In this document: one piece after another, positions 1-6,994 of the stretch
Numbering within the stretch: position 1 is the stretch's first letter
How the letters are laid out: every line of letters begins with the position of its first letter
Source: Micromonospora noduli
Lineage (GTDB): Bacteria > Actinomycetota > Actinomycetes > Mycobacteriales > Micromonosporaceae
Direction: 5' to 3'
DNA: 64,000 nt
Assembly: GCF_003264365.1 (NCBI RefSeq)
Contig: NZ_PYAK01000021.1
Location: forward strand, 38,732-102,731
Position numbers and translations under genes: made by a program
Notes under the pieces: generated by a model
What the model was told of the DNA's origin: nothing
What the model saw: the letters and a program-made list of their open reading frames with translations, nothing else
Databases searched by the model: none

Positions 1-2
1 GG

Positions 3-62
3 CCCGTGCTCGTTGTCGACGCGTACTCCTGGCGGCTCTTCGTGGGCGCGCCCCCGCGCTGA
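3..62 (+). CDS. 3' end of an upstream gene (partial)
   Basis: The frame that opens at base 3 reads PVLVVDAYSWRLFVGAPPR and ends at TGA 60-62. The codons have the G/C third positions of the surrounding genes, and a hairpin follows directly, so this is probably the C-terminus of a gene that starts before the window. Nineteen residues are too few to name a family. Confidence 0.5.
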   Translation, partial: PVLVVDAYSWRLFVGAPPR

Positions 63-65
63 CCC

Positions 66-97
66 GACCGCCTCGCCCGCGACGGCGGTCTGGTTTT
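66..97 (+). terminator. Terminator of the upstream partial gene
   Basis: GACCGCC (66-72) pairs with GGCGGTC (84-90) across an 11-nt loop, and a T-rich run (TGGTTTT) follows. It lies four bases after the stop codon of the partial gene, as expected of an intrinsic terminator. Confidence 0.5.
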
Positions 98-147
98 CCG
101 CGCACCTGGCCCTGATAAACGGCTCGACGGGGTCCTAAACGGCACGG

Positions 148-759
148 ATGATCCGAGCCATGGGTGACGATGGCGCGGCGGTGCCGGCGGGGACCGAGCG
201 GCTGCGGTTGCGGCGGCTGACCATGGCCGACGTGGACGCGCTGGTCGAGTTGGACAGAGACCCCGAGGTGATGCGTTTCCTCACCGGGGGCGTCGCGACC
301 CCGCTGGCCACCGTGCGCAACGAGCAGTTGCCGAGGCTGCTGGCGCAGTACGACAGATATCCCGGGCTGGGTCGGTGGGCGGCGCACGACCGGGAGTCCG
401 GCGAGTTCCTGGGTTGGTTCGCGTTGGACCCGTCGGCGGACGGCACCGAGGCCGAGTTGGGCTATCGGCTGCGCCGCTCGACGTGGGGGCGCGGGCTGGC
501 CACCGAGGGGTCGCGGGCGTTGGTCCGGTACGCCTTCGACACCGTCGGGGTGCGTCGGGTCTGGGCCGAGACGATGACTGTCAACGAACGCTCCCGGCGG
601 GTGATGGTGAAGGCCGGGCTGCACTACGTGCGGACCTTCCACCTTCAGTGGGACGACCCGATTCCGGGCACCGAGCAGGGCGAGGTGGAGTACGAGGTGC
701 GGGCGGAGGAGTGGGCGACCGTCGGTCAGGAGCGGCCGGCGGCCCGGCGGGCGCGGTAG
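148..759 (+). CDS. GNAT family N-acetyltransferase (RimJ/RimL-like)
   Basis: This 203-residue protein is a GNAT acetyltransferase that would move an acetyl group from acetyl-CoA to an amine. The N-terminus (TERLRLRRLTMADVDALVEL) is the beta-1/alpha-1 signature of the RimJ/RimL-type subgroup. The middle 'LGYRLRRSTWGRGLATEGS' supplies the Q/RxxGxG/A-like pyrophosphate-binding loop, and 'VNERSRRVMVKAGL' is the conserved C-terminal element in which the Asn precedes the bulge. The substrate cannot be told. The start may be ATG 148 or ATG 160; neither has a clear Shine-Dalgarno sequence. Its last 34 bp overlap the convergent CGNR gene. Confidence 0.85.
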   Translation: MIRAMGDDGAAVPAGTERLRLRRLTMADVDALVELDRDPEVMRFLTGGVATPLATVRNEQLPRLLAQYDRYPGLGRWAAHDRESGEFLGWFALDPSADGTEAELGYRLRRSTWGRGLATEGSRALVRYAFDTVGVRRVWAETMTVNERSRRVMVKAGLHYVRTFHLQWDDPIPGTEQGEVEYEVRAEEWATVGQERPAARRAR

Positions 760-1271
760 GCGGTCACCGCGGCGCGGTTGCCGCAGCCGGCCTCGCAGAA
801 CCGCCGGGACCTGTTGCGGGACAGGTCGACGACGACGTTGTCGCAGTCCGGGTATTCGCAGATCCGCAATCGGCTCAGCTCGCCGGTCCGGACCAGGTCG
901 GCCATCGCCATGGCGGCTTCGACCGCGATCCGGGTGGCCAGCGGTGCGTCGCGGGGAACGGCGTGCAGGTGGTACGGCTCGTCGTCGTGCTCGATGAGCT
1001 GAGGCAGCGCCTTGTGTTCCAGCAGCAGGCCGTTGACCACCGCGACGATCTCGGGTGGTTCGGCGTACCAGATGCGGCGCAGTTGGGGCCGCAGCTCCCG
1101 TACGGCGCGCAACTCGGCCTCGGTGTGCTCGTGCCGGCCGCTGTAGGAGTGGCGGACGAAGAACGCGTCCAGCGCAGCAATATCGGGCAGCAACTCACCG
1201 TCCCGACCTGCGGTGTTGACCAGCGCCGCGGCTGCGATCAGCGAACACTCGGTGTCATGAGCGAATAGCAA
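726..1271 (-). CDS. CGNR zinc-finger (ABATE domain) protein, likely regulator
   Basis: The 181-residue protein has an N-terminal ABATE-type domain (roughly residues 1-125) and a C-terminal CGNR zinc finger. Four Cys (CEYPDC, then RFCEAGC) are followed by GNRAAVTAYRARR, the motif that names the family. Actinomycete members are thought to be stress- or ligand-responsive transcription factors. The start is TTG at 1271, supported by AGGAG five bases upstream, and there is no alternative start near it. The gene is divergent from the DMT exporter at 1358. An 11-bp inverted repeat spans the shared promoter region, which suggests that the protein controls both genes (inference). Confidence 0.85.
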   Translation of the reverse strand: MLFAHDTECSLIAAAALVNTAGRDGELLPDIAALDAFFVRHSYSGRHEHTEAELRAVRELRPQLRRIWYAEPPEIVAVVNGLLLEHKALPQLIEHDDEPYHLHAVPRDAPLATRIAVEAAMAMADLVRTGELSRLRICEYPDCDNVVVDLSRNRSRRFCEAGCGNRAAVTAYRARRAAGRS

Positions 1272-1333
1272 CTTGACTCCTGTCAGGGCTTCCGCCTAGC
1301 GTCATCAGTACGAGGATAGTTTGCTCATGACAC
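1252..1333. promoter_or_regulatory. Inverted GTGTCATGAGC / GCTCATGACAC arms across the CGNR-DMT divergent promoter
   Basis: GTGTCATGAGC (1252-1262, inside the first codons of the CGNR gene) is exactly inverted at 1323-1333 (GCTCATGACAC), just before the DMT gene. Each arm contains the palindrome TCATGA. Paired sites 60 bp apart at both ends of a divergent intergenic region are typical of an autoregulated local operator. The role is inferred. Confidence 0.45.
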
Positions 1334-1357
1334 GGTGCCCATCCCGAGGAGCGCGAC

Positions 1358-2323
1358 ATGCACTCACGATCTGCTGCCGGCATCGGGTTGGCGCTGCTCG
1401 CCGCAGTCACCTTCGCCACCTCCGGAACCTTCGCCCGTTCGCTCATTGAGGCCGGCTGGTCAGCCGAGTCGGCGGTGATCGCCCGCGTCGGCGTGGCCGC
1501 CCTGGTGCTGGCGATTCCCGCCCTGCTGTCGCTGCGGGGTAGATGGGACGTGCTGCGGAGCAACGCCACCGCCATCGGGCTGTTCGGGCTCCTCGGTGTG
1601 GGGCTGGCCCAGGTGTGCTTCTTCAACGCCGTGCGCTACCTACCGGTCGGTGTCGCGCTGCTGCTGGAATACCTGGGCATCATCCTCGTCGTGGCCTGGA
1701 TGTGGCTGCGGCACGGGCAGCCGCCCCGCCGACTCACCGTCGCCGGGTCGGTGGCCGCGCTGGTCGGGCTGGCGTTCGTGCTCGACCTCGCAGGCACCGC
1801 CGACTTCCACCCCGTGGGCGTGCTCTGGGGGCTCGGAGCGGCGTTCGGCCTGGCCGGATACTTCGTGCTCGCCGGCCGGGTCGACCCCCGGCTGCCCTCG
1901 GTCGCCATGGCCAGCGGCGGAATGGCCGTCGGCGCCGCCATGCTGCTCCTCATCGGGTTGACCGGCCTGCTGCCGCTGCACGCCACCTTCGGCGAGGTCA
2001 CCTTCGCCGGGCAGCCCACCAGCTGGTTGGTGCCCATCGCCGGGCTGTCGCTGGTGGCCGCCGTCATCGCGTACCTCGCCGGCATCGCCGGCACCCGGAT
2101 CCTCGGGCCCCGCCTGTCGTCGTTCCTCGGGCTGACCGAGGTGCTCTTCGCGGTGCTGATCGCCTGGCTGTTCCTGAACGAGCTGCCCACCGGCTGGCAG
2201 TTGTTCGGCGGTGCGCTGATCGTCGCCGGCGTCGCCCTGGTACGCCTCGACGAGCTGCGCGGGTCGCCCGCGACGCCCGGGCAGCCCACGCCCGAGCCCG
2301 AGCTGGCGCTTGACGGTCGGTGA
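1358..2323 (+). CDS. DMT superfamily (EamA) transporter
   Basis: This 321-residue integral membrane protein has about ten hydrophobic helices arranged as two EamA repeats, the layout of drug/metabolite exporters such as RhaT and RhtA. The N-terminal repeat begins 'GIGLALLAAVTFATSGTFAR' and the second around residue 155 with 'GVLWGLGAAFGLAGYFVLAG'. The C-terminal 'EVLFAVLIAWLFLNELPTGW' is the conserved helix-9/10 signature. The ATG start has GAGGAG upstream. The tail after helix 10 (residues ~300-321) is hydrophilic. It probably exports a small amino acid, nucleoside or drug, with control suggested by the neighbouring CGNR protein. Confidence 0.9.
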   Translation: MHSRSAAGIGLALLAAVTFATSGTFARSLIEAGWSAESAVIARVGVAALVLAIPALLSLRGRWDVLRSNATAIGLFGLLGVGLAQVCFFNAVRYLPVGVALLLEYLGIILVVAWMWLRHGQPPRRLTVAGSVAALVGLAFVLDLAGTADFHPVGVLWGLGAAFGLAGYFVLAGRVDPRLPSVAMASGGMAVGAAMLLLIGLTGLLPLHATFGEVTFAGQPTSWLVPIAGLSLVAAVIAYLAGIAGTRILGPRLSSFLGLTEVLFAVLIAWLFLNELPTGWQLFGGALIVAGVALVRLDELRGSPATPGQPTPEPELALDGR

Positions 2324-2420
2324 GGTTTGGCGGTCGGGTGCTCCTGATGATCGGGCGATTGCCGGCGGGCGGTGACCTCAGCGGTCGGTGGGTTCCGCGG
2401 GCGGTGAGAGGGTGGGCGTT

Positions 2421-3116
2421 GTGCTGACCACTGTGGTGTTCGACGCTGACGAGACGCTGTTGGACCTGCGTCCGGCCGTCACCGGCGGGCTGGTGGCCGT
2501 CCTCGACGAGATGCGGCGACGCACAACTGCGGCGGCCGGGGTGACGCTCGCCGAACTGGAGTCGGACTGGGGCGCGGTCTTCGGCGAGTTGAGCGCCGCC
2601 CCGGTGGCGGAGATCCGGCGCGCCGCACTGGCCCGGTCGCTGGCCCGCGCCGCGCTGGTCCACCACCTGGACGAGATCGCGGACCTCTTCTTCGCCCAGC
2701 GCTTCGCCCTCACCCGACCGTTTCCGGACGTGCCACCGGCGCTGGCCACGCTGCGCAGCCGGTACACGCTTGGTTTCGCCACAAACGGCAACAGCCGCGC
2801 CGAACGGTGCGGGCTCGCCGGCGAGTTCGCCTTCGAGCTGTACGCGCACGAGAACGGCCTGCCCAAGAAGCCGGCCCCGGAGTTTTATGCCGGGGTGGTC
2901 GCGGCGGCCGGCGTGCCGGCCGGGCAGATCGTGTACGTCGGCGACTCGTGGGAGCACGACGTGGTGGCGCCTCGGCGGGCCGGCCTGCGATCGGTGTGGC
3001 TGAACCGGCTCGGCCTGCCTCGCCCCCTTGGCTGCCCACCCGACGCCGAAGTTTCCAGCATGGCTGACCTGCCCGCCGCGCTGGCGAATCTCGGTGTCGA
3101 CGCGGTAGGTGTGTAG
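2421..3116 (+). CDS. HAD-family hydrolase
   Basis: The protein is a haloacid-dehalogenase-superfamily phosphatase of about 231 residues. Motif I is 'VVFDADETLLDL' at the N-terminus (the nucleophile Asp region, with A in place of the usual G/L). Motif II is in 'LGFATNGNS', the Lys of motif III in 'ENGLPKKPAPEFYAG', and motif IV in 'IVYVGDSWEHDVVAPRRAGL'. A helical C1 cap lies between motifs I and II. The GTG at 2421 is preferred because GAGAGG lies about eight bases upstream; an in-frame GTG at 2388 is possible. Its substrate is probably a small phosphorylated metabolite and cannot be predicted. Confidence 0.88.
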   Translation: MLTTVVFDADETLLDLRPAVTGGLVAVLDEMRRRTTAAAGVTLAELESDWGAVFGELSAAPVAEIRRAALARSLARAALVHHLDEIADLFFAQRFALTRPFPDVPPALATLRSRYTLGFATNGNSRAERCGLAGEFAFELYAHENGLPKKPAPEFYAGVVAAAGVPAGQIVYVGDSWEHDVVAPRRAGLRSVWLNRLGLPRPLGCPPDAEVSSMADLPAALANLGVDAVGV

Positions 3117-3143
3117 GTCGAGGAGGACGGTGCGGGTGTCTCT

Positions 3144-3248
3144 GCGGCCTGTGCCTCCGCGGCGTGTGCCGGTGCGGCCTGTGCCTCCGCGGCGTGTGCC
3201 GGTGCGGCCTGTGCCGGTGCGGCGTGTGCCTGTGCGGCCTGTGCCTGT
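3144..3248. repeat. Seven 15-bp tandem repeats in the HAD-S8 intergenic region
   Basis: Seven near-identical 15-bp units (consensus GCGGCSTGTGCCKSY) run from 3144 to 3248, with a degenerate eighth. Alternate units favour a 30-bp higher-order period. They begin 28 bp after the HAD stop codon and end about 115 bp before the S8 protease start. The reverse strand is open through the array but encodes only Ala/Gln/His low-complexity sequence, so I do not call a gene there. Confidence 0.85.
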
Positions 3249-3364
3249 GCGGTCGGGGTGCGGCTCGAACTGGCGGGATTCACGGCCATAACGGGCGCTC
3301 AACTGGCGTAATCTGGATCGTTGTTGTGTGATGGCTGCCACGTCCCTCAACGAGAGGATCCGAT

Positions 3365-5086
3365 GTGGTGAGCAAGCGCTTCACCGCCCGTACGGTCGCG
3401 ACCGCGGCTGTGTTGGCACTTACGGCTACGGGGTTGGGTGTGCCGGCCAACGCCGCGCCGAGCAACTCCAGGACCTTCACCGTCGTCGCCGAGGATGGCG
3501 TCGCCACCGACACGGCCGTCGCCGCGATCCGGGCAGCTGGCGGCACTGTGGTGTCCCGGTCCGATGAGGTCGGCATGTTCCAGGTCAGCAGCGACCGGGC
3601 CGACTTCGCGGCCAGGGCGACCGCCGCGCCGACGCTGATCGGCGCCGCCGAGCAGAAGGCCATCGGCCGCAAGCCGAAGCTGGACCGGGTCGAGCAGGAG
3701 CACCTGCCGGCCGCTGCCGGTGCTCGTGCCGGTGCTGCCGGTGCTGCCAAGAAGGGCGCCAAGCTCGATCCGCTCGATGACAAGCTGTGGGGCCTGGAGA
3801 TGATCCGGGCCGACAAGGCCCGCAAGATCGAGCCGGGCGACCGTCGGGTGACCGTCGGCGTACTGGACACCGGCGTCGACGCCAGCAACCCGGACATCGC
3901 TCCGAACTTCAACTGGTCGCTGTCGCGTAACTTCGCGCCCGACCTGACCGATGTGGACGGCCCCTGCGAGGTGCCGAGCTGCCTCGACCCGGTCGGCACC
4001 GACGACGGCGGGCACGGCACCCACGTGGCCGGCACCATCGGCGCCGCGGCCAACGGCTTCGGTCTCTCCGGCGTCGCCCCGAACGTCTCGTTGGTCGAGC
4101 TCAAGGGTGGCCAGGACTCCGGCTACTTCTTCCTCGACCCGGTCGTCAACGCCCTGGTCTACGCCGGCCGGTCCGGGATCGACGTGGTCAACATGTCGTT
4201 CTATGTCGACCCGTGGCTCTACAACTGCACCGCCAACCCGGCCGACTCGCCCGAGGACCAGGCCGAGCAGCGGGCCATCATCAAGGCGATGAAGCGGGCG
4301 CTGGTCTTCGCGCACAACAAGGGCGTCACCCTCGTCGGTGCGCTCGGCAACAACAACGAGGACCTGGGCGCGCCGCGCACCGACGTCACGAGCCCCGACT
4401 ACGGCGCCGACCCGTATGACCGCCCGATCGACAACGAGAGCTGCTGGGACCTCCCCACCGAGGGCCCGCACGTGATCGGCGTGTCGTCGGTTGGCCCGTC
4501 CGGCAAGAAGTCGGACTTCTCCAACTACGGCACCGAGCAGATCTCGGTTGCCGCGCCCGGTGGATTCGCGCGGGACGGCTTCGGGACTCCGACGTACAAC
4601 ACCCCCGGTAACCGGATCCTCTCCAGCTACCCGCTCAAGGTGCTCCAGGAGGAGCCCATCTCCGTCACCATCCCGGACCCCAAGGTGGACGCGGACGGCA
4701 ACATCGATCCGCGCGTCGCCACGAGCGTGTTCAAGCAGTGCAAGGCCAACGGCGAGTGCGGGTACTACACGTACCTGCAGGGCACCTCGATGGCCTCCCC
4801 GCACGCCGCCGGTGTCGCCGCGCTGATCGTCAGCCGGTACGGCAAGGCGCAGGGTCGGACTGGCTTCGGCATGTCGCCGGACCTGGTCGAGCAGCACCTC
4901 TACCGCACGGCCGCCGAGCACGCGTGCCCGGAGCCGCGCCTCCAGCAGTACCGCAACGAGGGCCGGGACGAGACCTACGACGCGTACTGCGCCGGTGGGG
5001 TCAACTTCAACGGCTTCTACGGCTACGGGGTCGTCGACGCCTACGCGGCGGTGAAGACCCCGCTCAAGCCGAGCGCCCGCCCGTAG
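3365..5086 (+). CDS. Secreted S8 (subtilisin-family) serine protease
   Basis: The 573-residue preproprotein starts with a signal peptide (basic MVSKRFTARTV, a hydrophobic core, cleavage near ANA-AP at 30/31). A propeptide follows to about residue 130, with an Ala/Gly/Lys-rich linker around 115-133. The peptidase domain carries the full triad: Asp168 in 'VGVLDTGVD', His217 in 'GGHGTHVAGT' and Ser475 in 'GTSMASPHAAG', with the oxyanion Asn in 'GALGNNNEDL'. Four or more Cys suggest disulfides in an exported enzyme. GAGAGG lies about eight bases before GTG 3365; GTG 3368 is an alternative. It probably scavenges extracellular protein. A long perfect hairpin follows the stop. Confidence 0.95.
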   Translation: MVSKRFTARTVATAAVLALTATGLGVPANAAPSNSRTFTVVAEDGVATDTAVAAIRAAGGTVVSRSDEVGMFQVSSDRADFAARATAAPTLIGAAEQKAIGRKPKLDRVEQEHLPAAAGARAGAAGAAKKGAKLDPLDDKLWGLEMIRADKARKIEPGDRRVTVGVLDTGVDASNPDIAPNFNWSLSRNFAPDLTDVDGPCEVPSCLDPVGTDDGGHGTHVAGTIGAAANGFGLSGVAPNVSLVELKGGQDSGYFFLDPVVNALVYAGRSGIDVVNMSFYVDPWLYNCTANPADSPEDQAEQRAIIKAMKRALVFAHNKGVTLVGALGNNNEDLGAPRTDVTSPDYGADPYDRPIDNESCWDLPTEGPHVIGVSSVGPSGKKSDFSNYGTEQISVAAPGGFARDGFGTPTYNTPGNRILSSYPLKVLQEEPISVTIPDPKVDADGNIDPRVATSVFKQCKANGECGYYTYLQGTSMASPHAAGVAALIVSRYGKAQGRTGFGMSPDLVEQHLYRTAAEHACPEPRLQQYRNEGRDETYDAYCAGGVNFNGFYGYGVVDAYAAVKTPLKPSARP

Positions 5087-5124
5087 CGCACATCGCACTG
5101 CGGTGGCCCAACCGCCGCCGTCCT

Positions 5125-5161
5125 CCGGGGCCCGGTCGACACCTCGTCGACCGGGCCCCGG
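5125..5161 (+). terminator. Perfect 16-bp hairpin after the S8 protease
   Basis: CCGGGGCCCGGTCGAC (5125-5140) and its exact complement (5146-5161) enclose a 5-nt loop, 39 bases after the protease stop codon. There is no U tract, which is common for actinomycete terminators. Confidence 0.7.
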
Positions 5162-5206
5162 CTCGTCCAGGCAGGTTGTCACCGGCCGCCGCCGGGCGCC
5201 AGTCAT

Positions 5207-5281
5207 GATCGACTCGGTTTCCTGGAAGGCGCGGTGTTGGCGCCTGAAGGATGGCGCGGTTTCCAGGAACCCGAGTTGATC
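5207..5281. repeat. 75-bp imperfect palindromic element, copy 1
   Basis: A 21-nt left arm (5207-5227, starting GATCGACTCGG) matches the reverse complement of the right arm (5261-5281, ending CCGAGTTGATC) at 19 of 21 positions, with a 33-nt centre. It ends five bases beyond the stop codon of the DUF559 gene. A second element with the same arms and the same total length lies on the other side of that gene at 6855-6929. Confidence 0.75.
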
Positions 5282-5285
5282 CTGG

Positions 5286-6689
5286 TCATCTGGACGATCC
5301 CTGTCGCCAGCCGCGGCTGACCAGCGCGTCGCGCACCTCTCGGAGCACCGACGGGAACTCGCCGTGCAGCCGGCGGCTGGTCACGTGCAGGACCAGCCAA
5401 CCCGCGGCGACCAGTTGATTCAGCCGACGGCGGTCGCGGTGTAGCTGCTCCACGTCGGAGTGCCACTTCCCGTCGTACTCCACCGTTACCCGATATTGCG
5501 GCCAGGCCAGATCGGGGTGCAGAACAATGCCGCTGGGCAGGCGTACCGGATGTTGAACCGCTGGGCGCGGCAGCCCACTCAGCACCAACCGCACGCGTAG
5601 TTGTGACTCCGGCGGAGACTCGGCTCCGCCGTCGGCCAGGTCGAACACCCAGCGTGCTCGTCGCGCACCCGGCCGGTCAGCATTGCGAGCAGCCATGGCG
5701 GCCAGGGTCTCGCGACCGACCAGCCCCTGCCCGAGCAGCGAATCGACGATGGTGACCGCCCGCACCGGGTCGAGCCACACAGCCGTCTCCCAGGCGGCCC
5801 GCCCGGGATCGGATCGGGGAATTGGGAGGTCTTGTCCCCTGGGCCTGGGCGGGCTGGCCGCCGCCCACCCATCGCCTCGACCAGCCACCACCATGCTCCC
5901 TGCTCCGACGGACACCGCGGCCGGACGGGACAGGCGCCGTGCTGGGCGTTGTGACATTCCGCCGGTAGGTGGGCGGCCCACCCCCGTAGGTCGCGCTGGA
6001 TCACGTGGACTTCCAACGCTCGGCGGTCGTCCCGCGTCCGGCATTCGTCCTGCGTCGGGCGGTCGTCCTGCGTCGGGCGGTCGTCCTGCGTCAGGCGGTC
6101 GTCCTGCGTCAGGCATTCGTCCTGCACCTGGGGGTCGGCCTGCGTCCGGCGGTCGTCCTGCACCTGGGGGTCGGCCTGCGTCTGGGGGTCGTCCTGCGTC
6201 TGGGGGTCGTCCTGCGTCCGGCGGTCGGATTGCGGCTGACCGATGTCCTGGCGTCGGCGGACGGCTCGCGTCCGGTGGCTGGCCTGATGGTCGTCGTGCG
6301 GATGGCGCGGCCAGCTCGACGGTCTCGCTCGCCGTGAGCGGGGTGATGGCGTTGACGTGCACGCGGAGGCCGCGCTGTGGGCCTATCCGCAGCGGTCGGG
6401 GCACGAGGACGTGCACATCGTCGGTAAAGCTCGCGGCGTGTTGGACGCCGTGCAGGTAGGCGGCCGACGGGCCGCCGACCACCACGCCGGGCGGTAGCCG
6501 CAGGAGGGCGGCGCGACACGCGAGGGCGTGATCACGGTCCAGCCGCGAGTCGGCGTAGATGTCGTGGCGCAACCGCACCCAGGCAGAGTTGCGCAGCTGA
6601 TGTTCGGTGAGCAGGCCGTCCCGGACAGCGTCGGAGCCGCGGAAGATCTGCCAGGCCAGGGCATCGGGGCGATGCGGACGTGGGGGCAT
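5286..6689 (-). CDS. DUF559 / Vsr-fold protein with AbiEi-like N-terminus and internal repeat
   Basis: From ATG 6689 the protein has 467 residues. The N-terminal part (FRGSDAVRDGLLTEHQLRNS, RHDIYADSRLDRDH, GPSAAYLHG) resembles actinomycete AbiEi-antitoxin-like/DUF559 proteins. The C-terminal ~110 residues hold the DUF559 restriction-endonuclease-like core: Glu in 'SPPESQLRVRL', Asp in 'HPDLAWPQYRVTVEYDGKWH', then 'DRRRLNQLVAAGW'. Between them lies a low-complexity insert of about 130 residues made largely of RPPDAG-type hexapeptides, encoded by 18-bp tandem repeats. An upstream in-frame GTG (6773) would add 28 residues; the downstream start fits the family better but has no strong Shine-Dalgarno sequence. 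Two matching palindromes bracket the gene. A DNA-cleaving or DNA-binding role is inferred from the fold only. Confidence 0.75.
   Translation of the reverse strand: MPPRPHRPDALAWQIFRGSDAVRDGLLTEHQLRNSAWVRLRHDIYADSRLDRDHALACRAALLRLPPGVVVGGPSAAYLHGVQHAASFTDDVHVLVPRPLRIGPQRGLRVHVNAITPLTASETVELAAPSARRPSGQPPDASRPPTPGHRSAAIRPPDAGRPPDAGRPPDAGRPPGAGRPPDAGRPPGAGRMPDAGRPPDAGRPPDAGRPPDAGRMPDAGRPPSVGSPRDPARPTGVGRPPTGGMSQRPARRLSRPAAVSVGAGSMVVAGRGDGWAAASPPRPRGQDLPIPRSDPGRAAWETAVWLDPVRAVTIVDSLLGQGLVGRETLAAMAARNADRPGARRARWVFDLADGGAESPPESQLRVRLVLSGLPRPAVQHPVRLPSGIVLHPDLAWPQYRVTVEYDGKWHSDVEQLHRDRRRLNQLVAAGWLVLHVTSRRLHGEFPSVLREVRDALVSRGWRQGSSR
6031..6228. repeat. Eleven 18-bp tandem repeats inside the DUF559 gene
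   Basis: Eleven contiguous 18-bp units (plus-strand form CCTGCGTCGGGCGGTCGT with variants) run from 6031 to 6228, with degenerate units on either side. On the coding strand they read G-R-P-P-D-A. As 18 is a multiple of three, copy-number change keeps the frame; other frames on both strands also stay open, as expected for a young repeat expansion. Confidence 0.95.
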
Positions 6690-6730
6690 GCCGAGCAGCC
6701 TGCCGACCACGGACTGTCCACCGAAACCCC

Positions 6731-6773
6731 TGTGGACAACTCGGCCCGCGCATGCCGCCGGACCTGTGGACAA
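6731..6773 (-). promoter_or_regulatory. Two DnaA-box sequences upstream of the DUF559 gene
   Basis: TGTGGACAA occurs at 6731-6739 and 6765-6773, giving TTGTCCACA on the minus strand. This is the DnaA-box consensus known from high-GC actinomycetes. Both copies share the extended 11-mer TTGTCCACAGG and lie 34 bp apart, 42-84 bp upstream of the preferred DUF559 start. No dnaA, dnaN or AT-rich unwinding element is near, so this is not the chromosomal origin. Actual DnaA binding is unproven. Confidence 0.45.
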
Positions 6774-6854
6774 CCACGAATCCGCCTGCCGATCGTGCTA
6801 TGGCAGTGGTCAGAACGACCGACCAATCAGGCATCGGAGCCGTCGACGGGCGGT

Positions 6855-6929
6855 GATCCACTCGCGTTTCTGAAAGTCGGGCGATCACCGGCTTCGGGAC
6901 ACCGCGACTTCCATGAACCCGAGTCGATC
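6855..6929. repeat. 75-bp imperfect palindromic element, copy 2
   Basis: A 25-nt left arm (6855-6879, starting GATCCACTCG) matches the reverse complement of the right arm (6905-6929, ending GAGTCGATC) at 20 of 25 positions. The outer arm matches the corresponding arm of copy 1 (5207-5281) at about 19 of 21 positions, and both copies are exactly 75 bp. It occupies most of the otherwise gene-free 305-bp gap 6690-6994, together with the DnaA-like boxes. Confidence 0.7.
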
Positions 6930-6994
6930 AAGCCGCGGGGGCAGGGCGGGGTGGCGCGGCGGGGGGACGGTGAGGTGGGGTGCGGCGGTCGGGG

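Noticed and set aside
2885..3289. Minus-strand frame of 134 codons across the 15-bp repeat array
   Set aside because: It is Ala/Gln/His low-complexity sequence from the tandem repeat and antisense to the HAD gene; there is no ribosome-binding site.
3363..3365. ATG just before the S8 protease GTG as a start codon
   Set aside because: It is out of frame with the protease; GTG 3365 or 3368 gives the correct signal peptide.
6031..6228. CRISPR array
   Set aside because: The units are contiguous 18-bp repeats without unique spacers, they lie within a coding frame, and no cas gene is present in the window.
6690..6929. Origin of replication suggested by DnaA-box-like sequences
   Set aside because: Only two boxes are present; there is no AT-rich unwinding region and no dnaA, dnaN, gyrB or rpmH gene in the neighbourhood.
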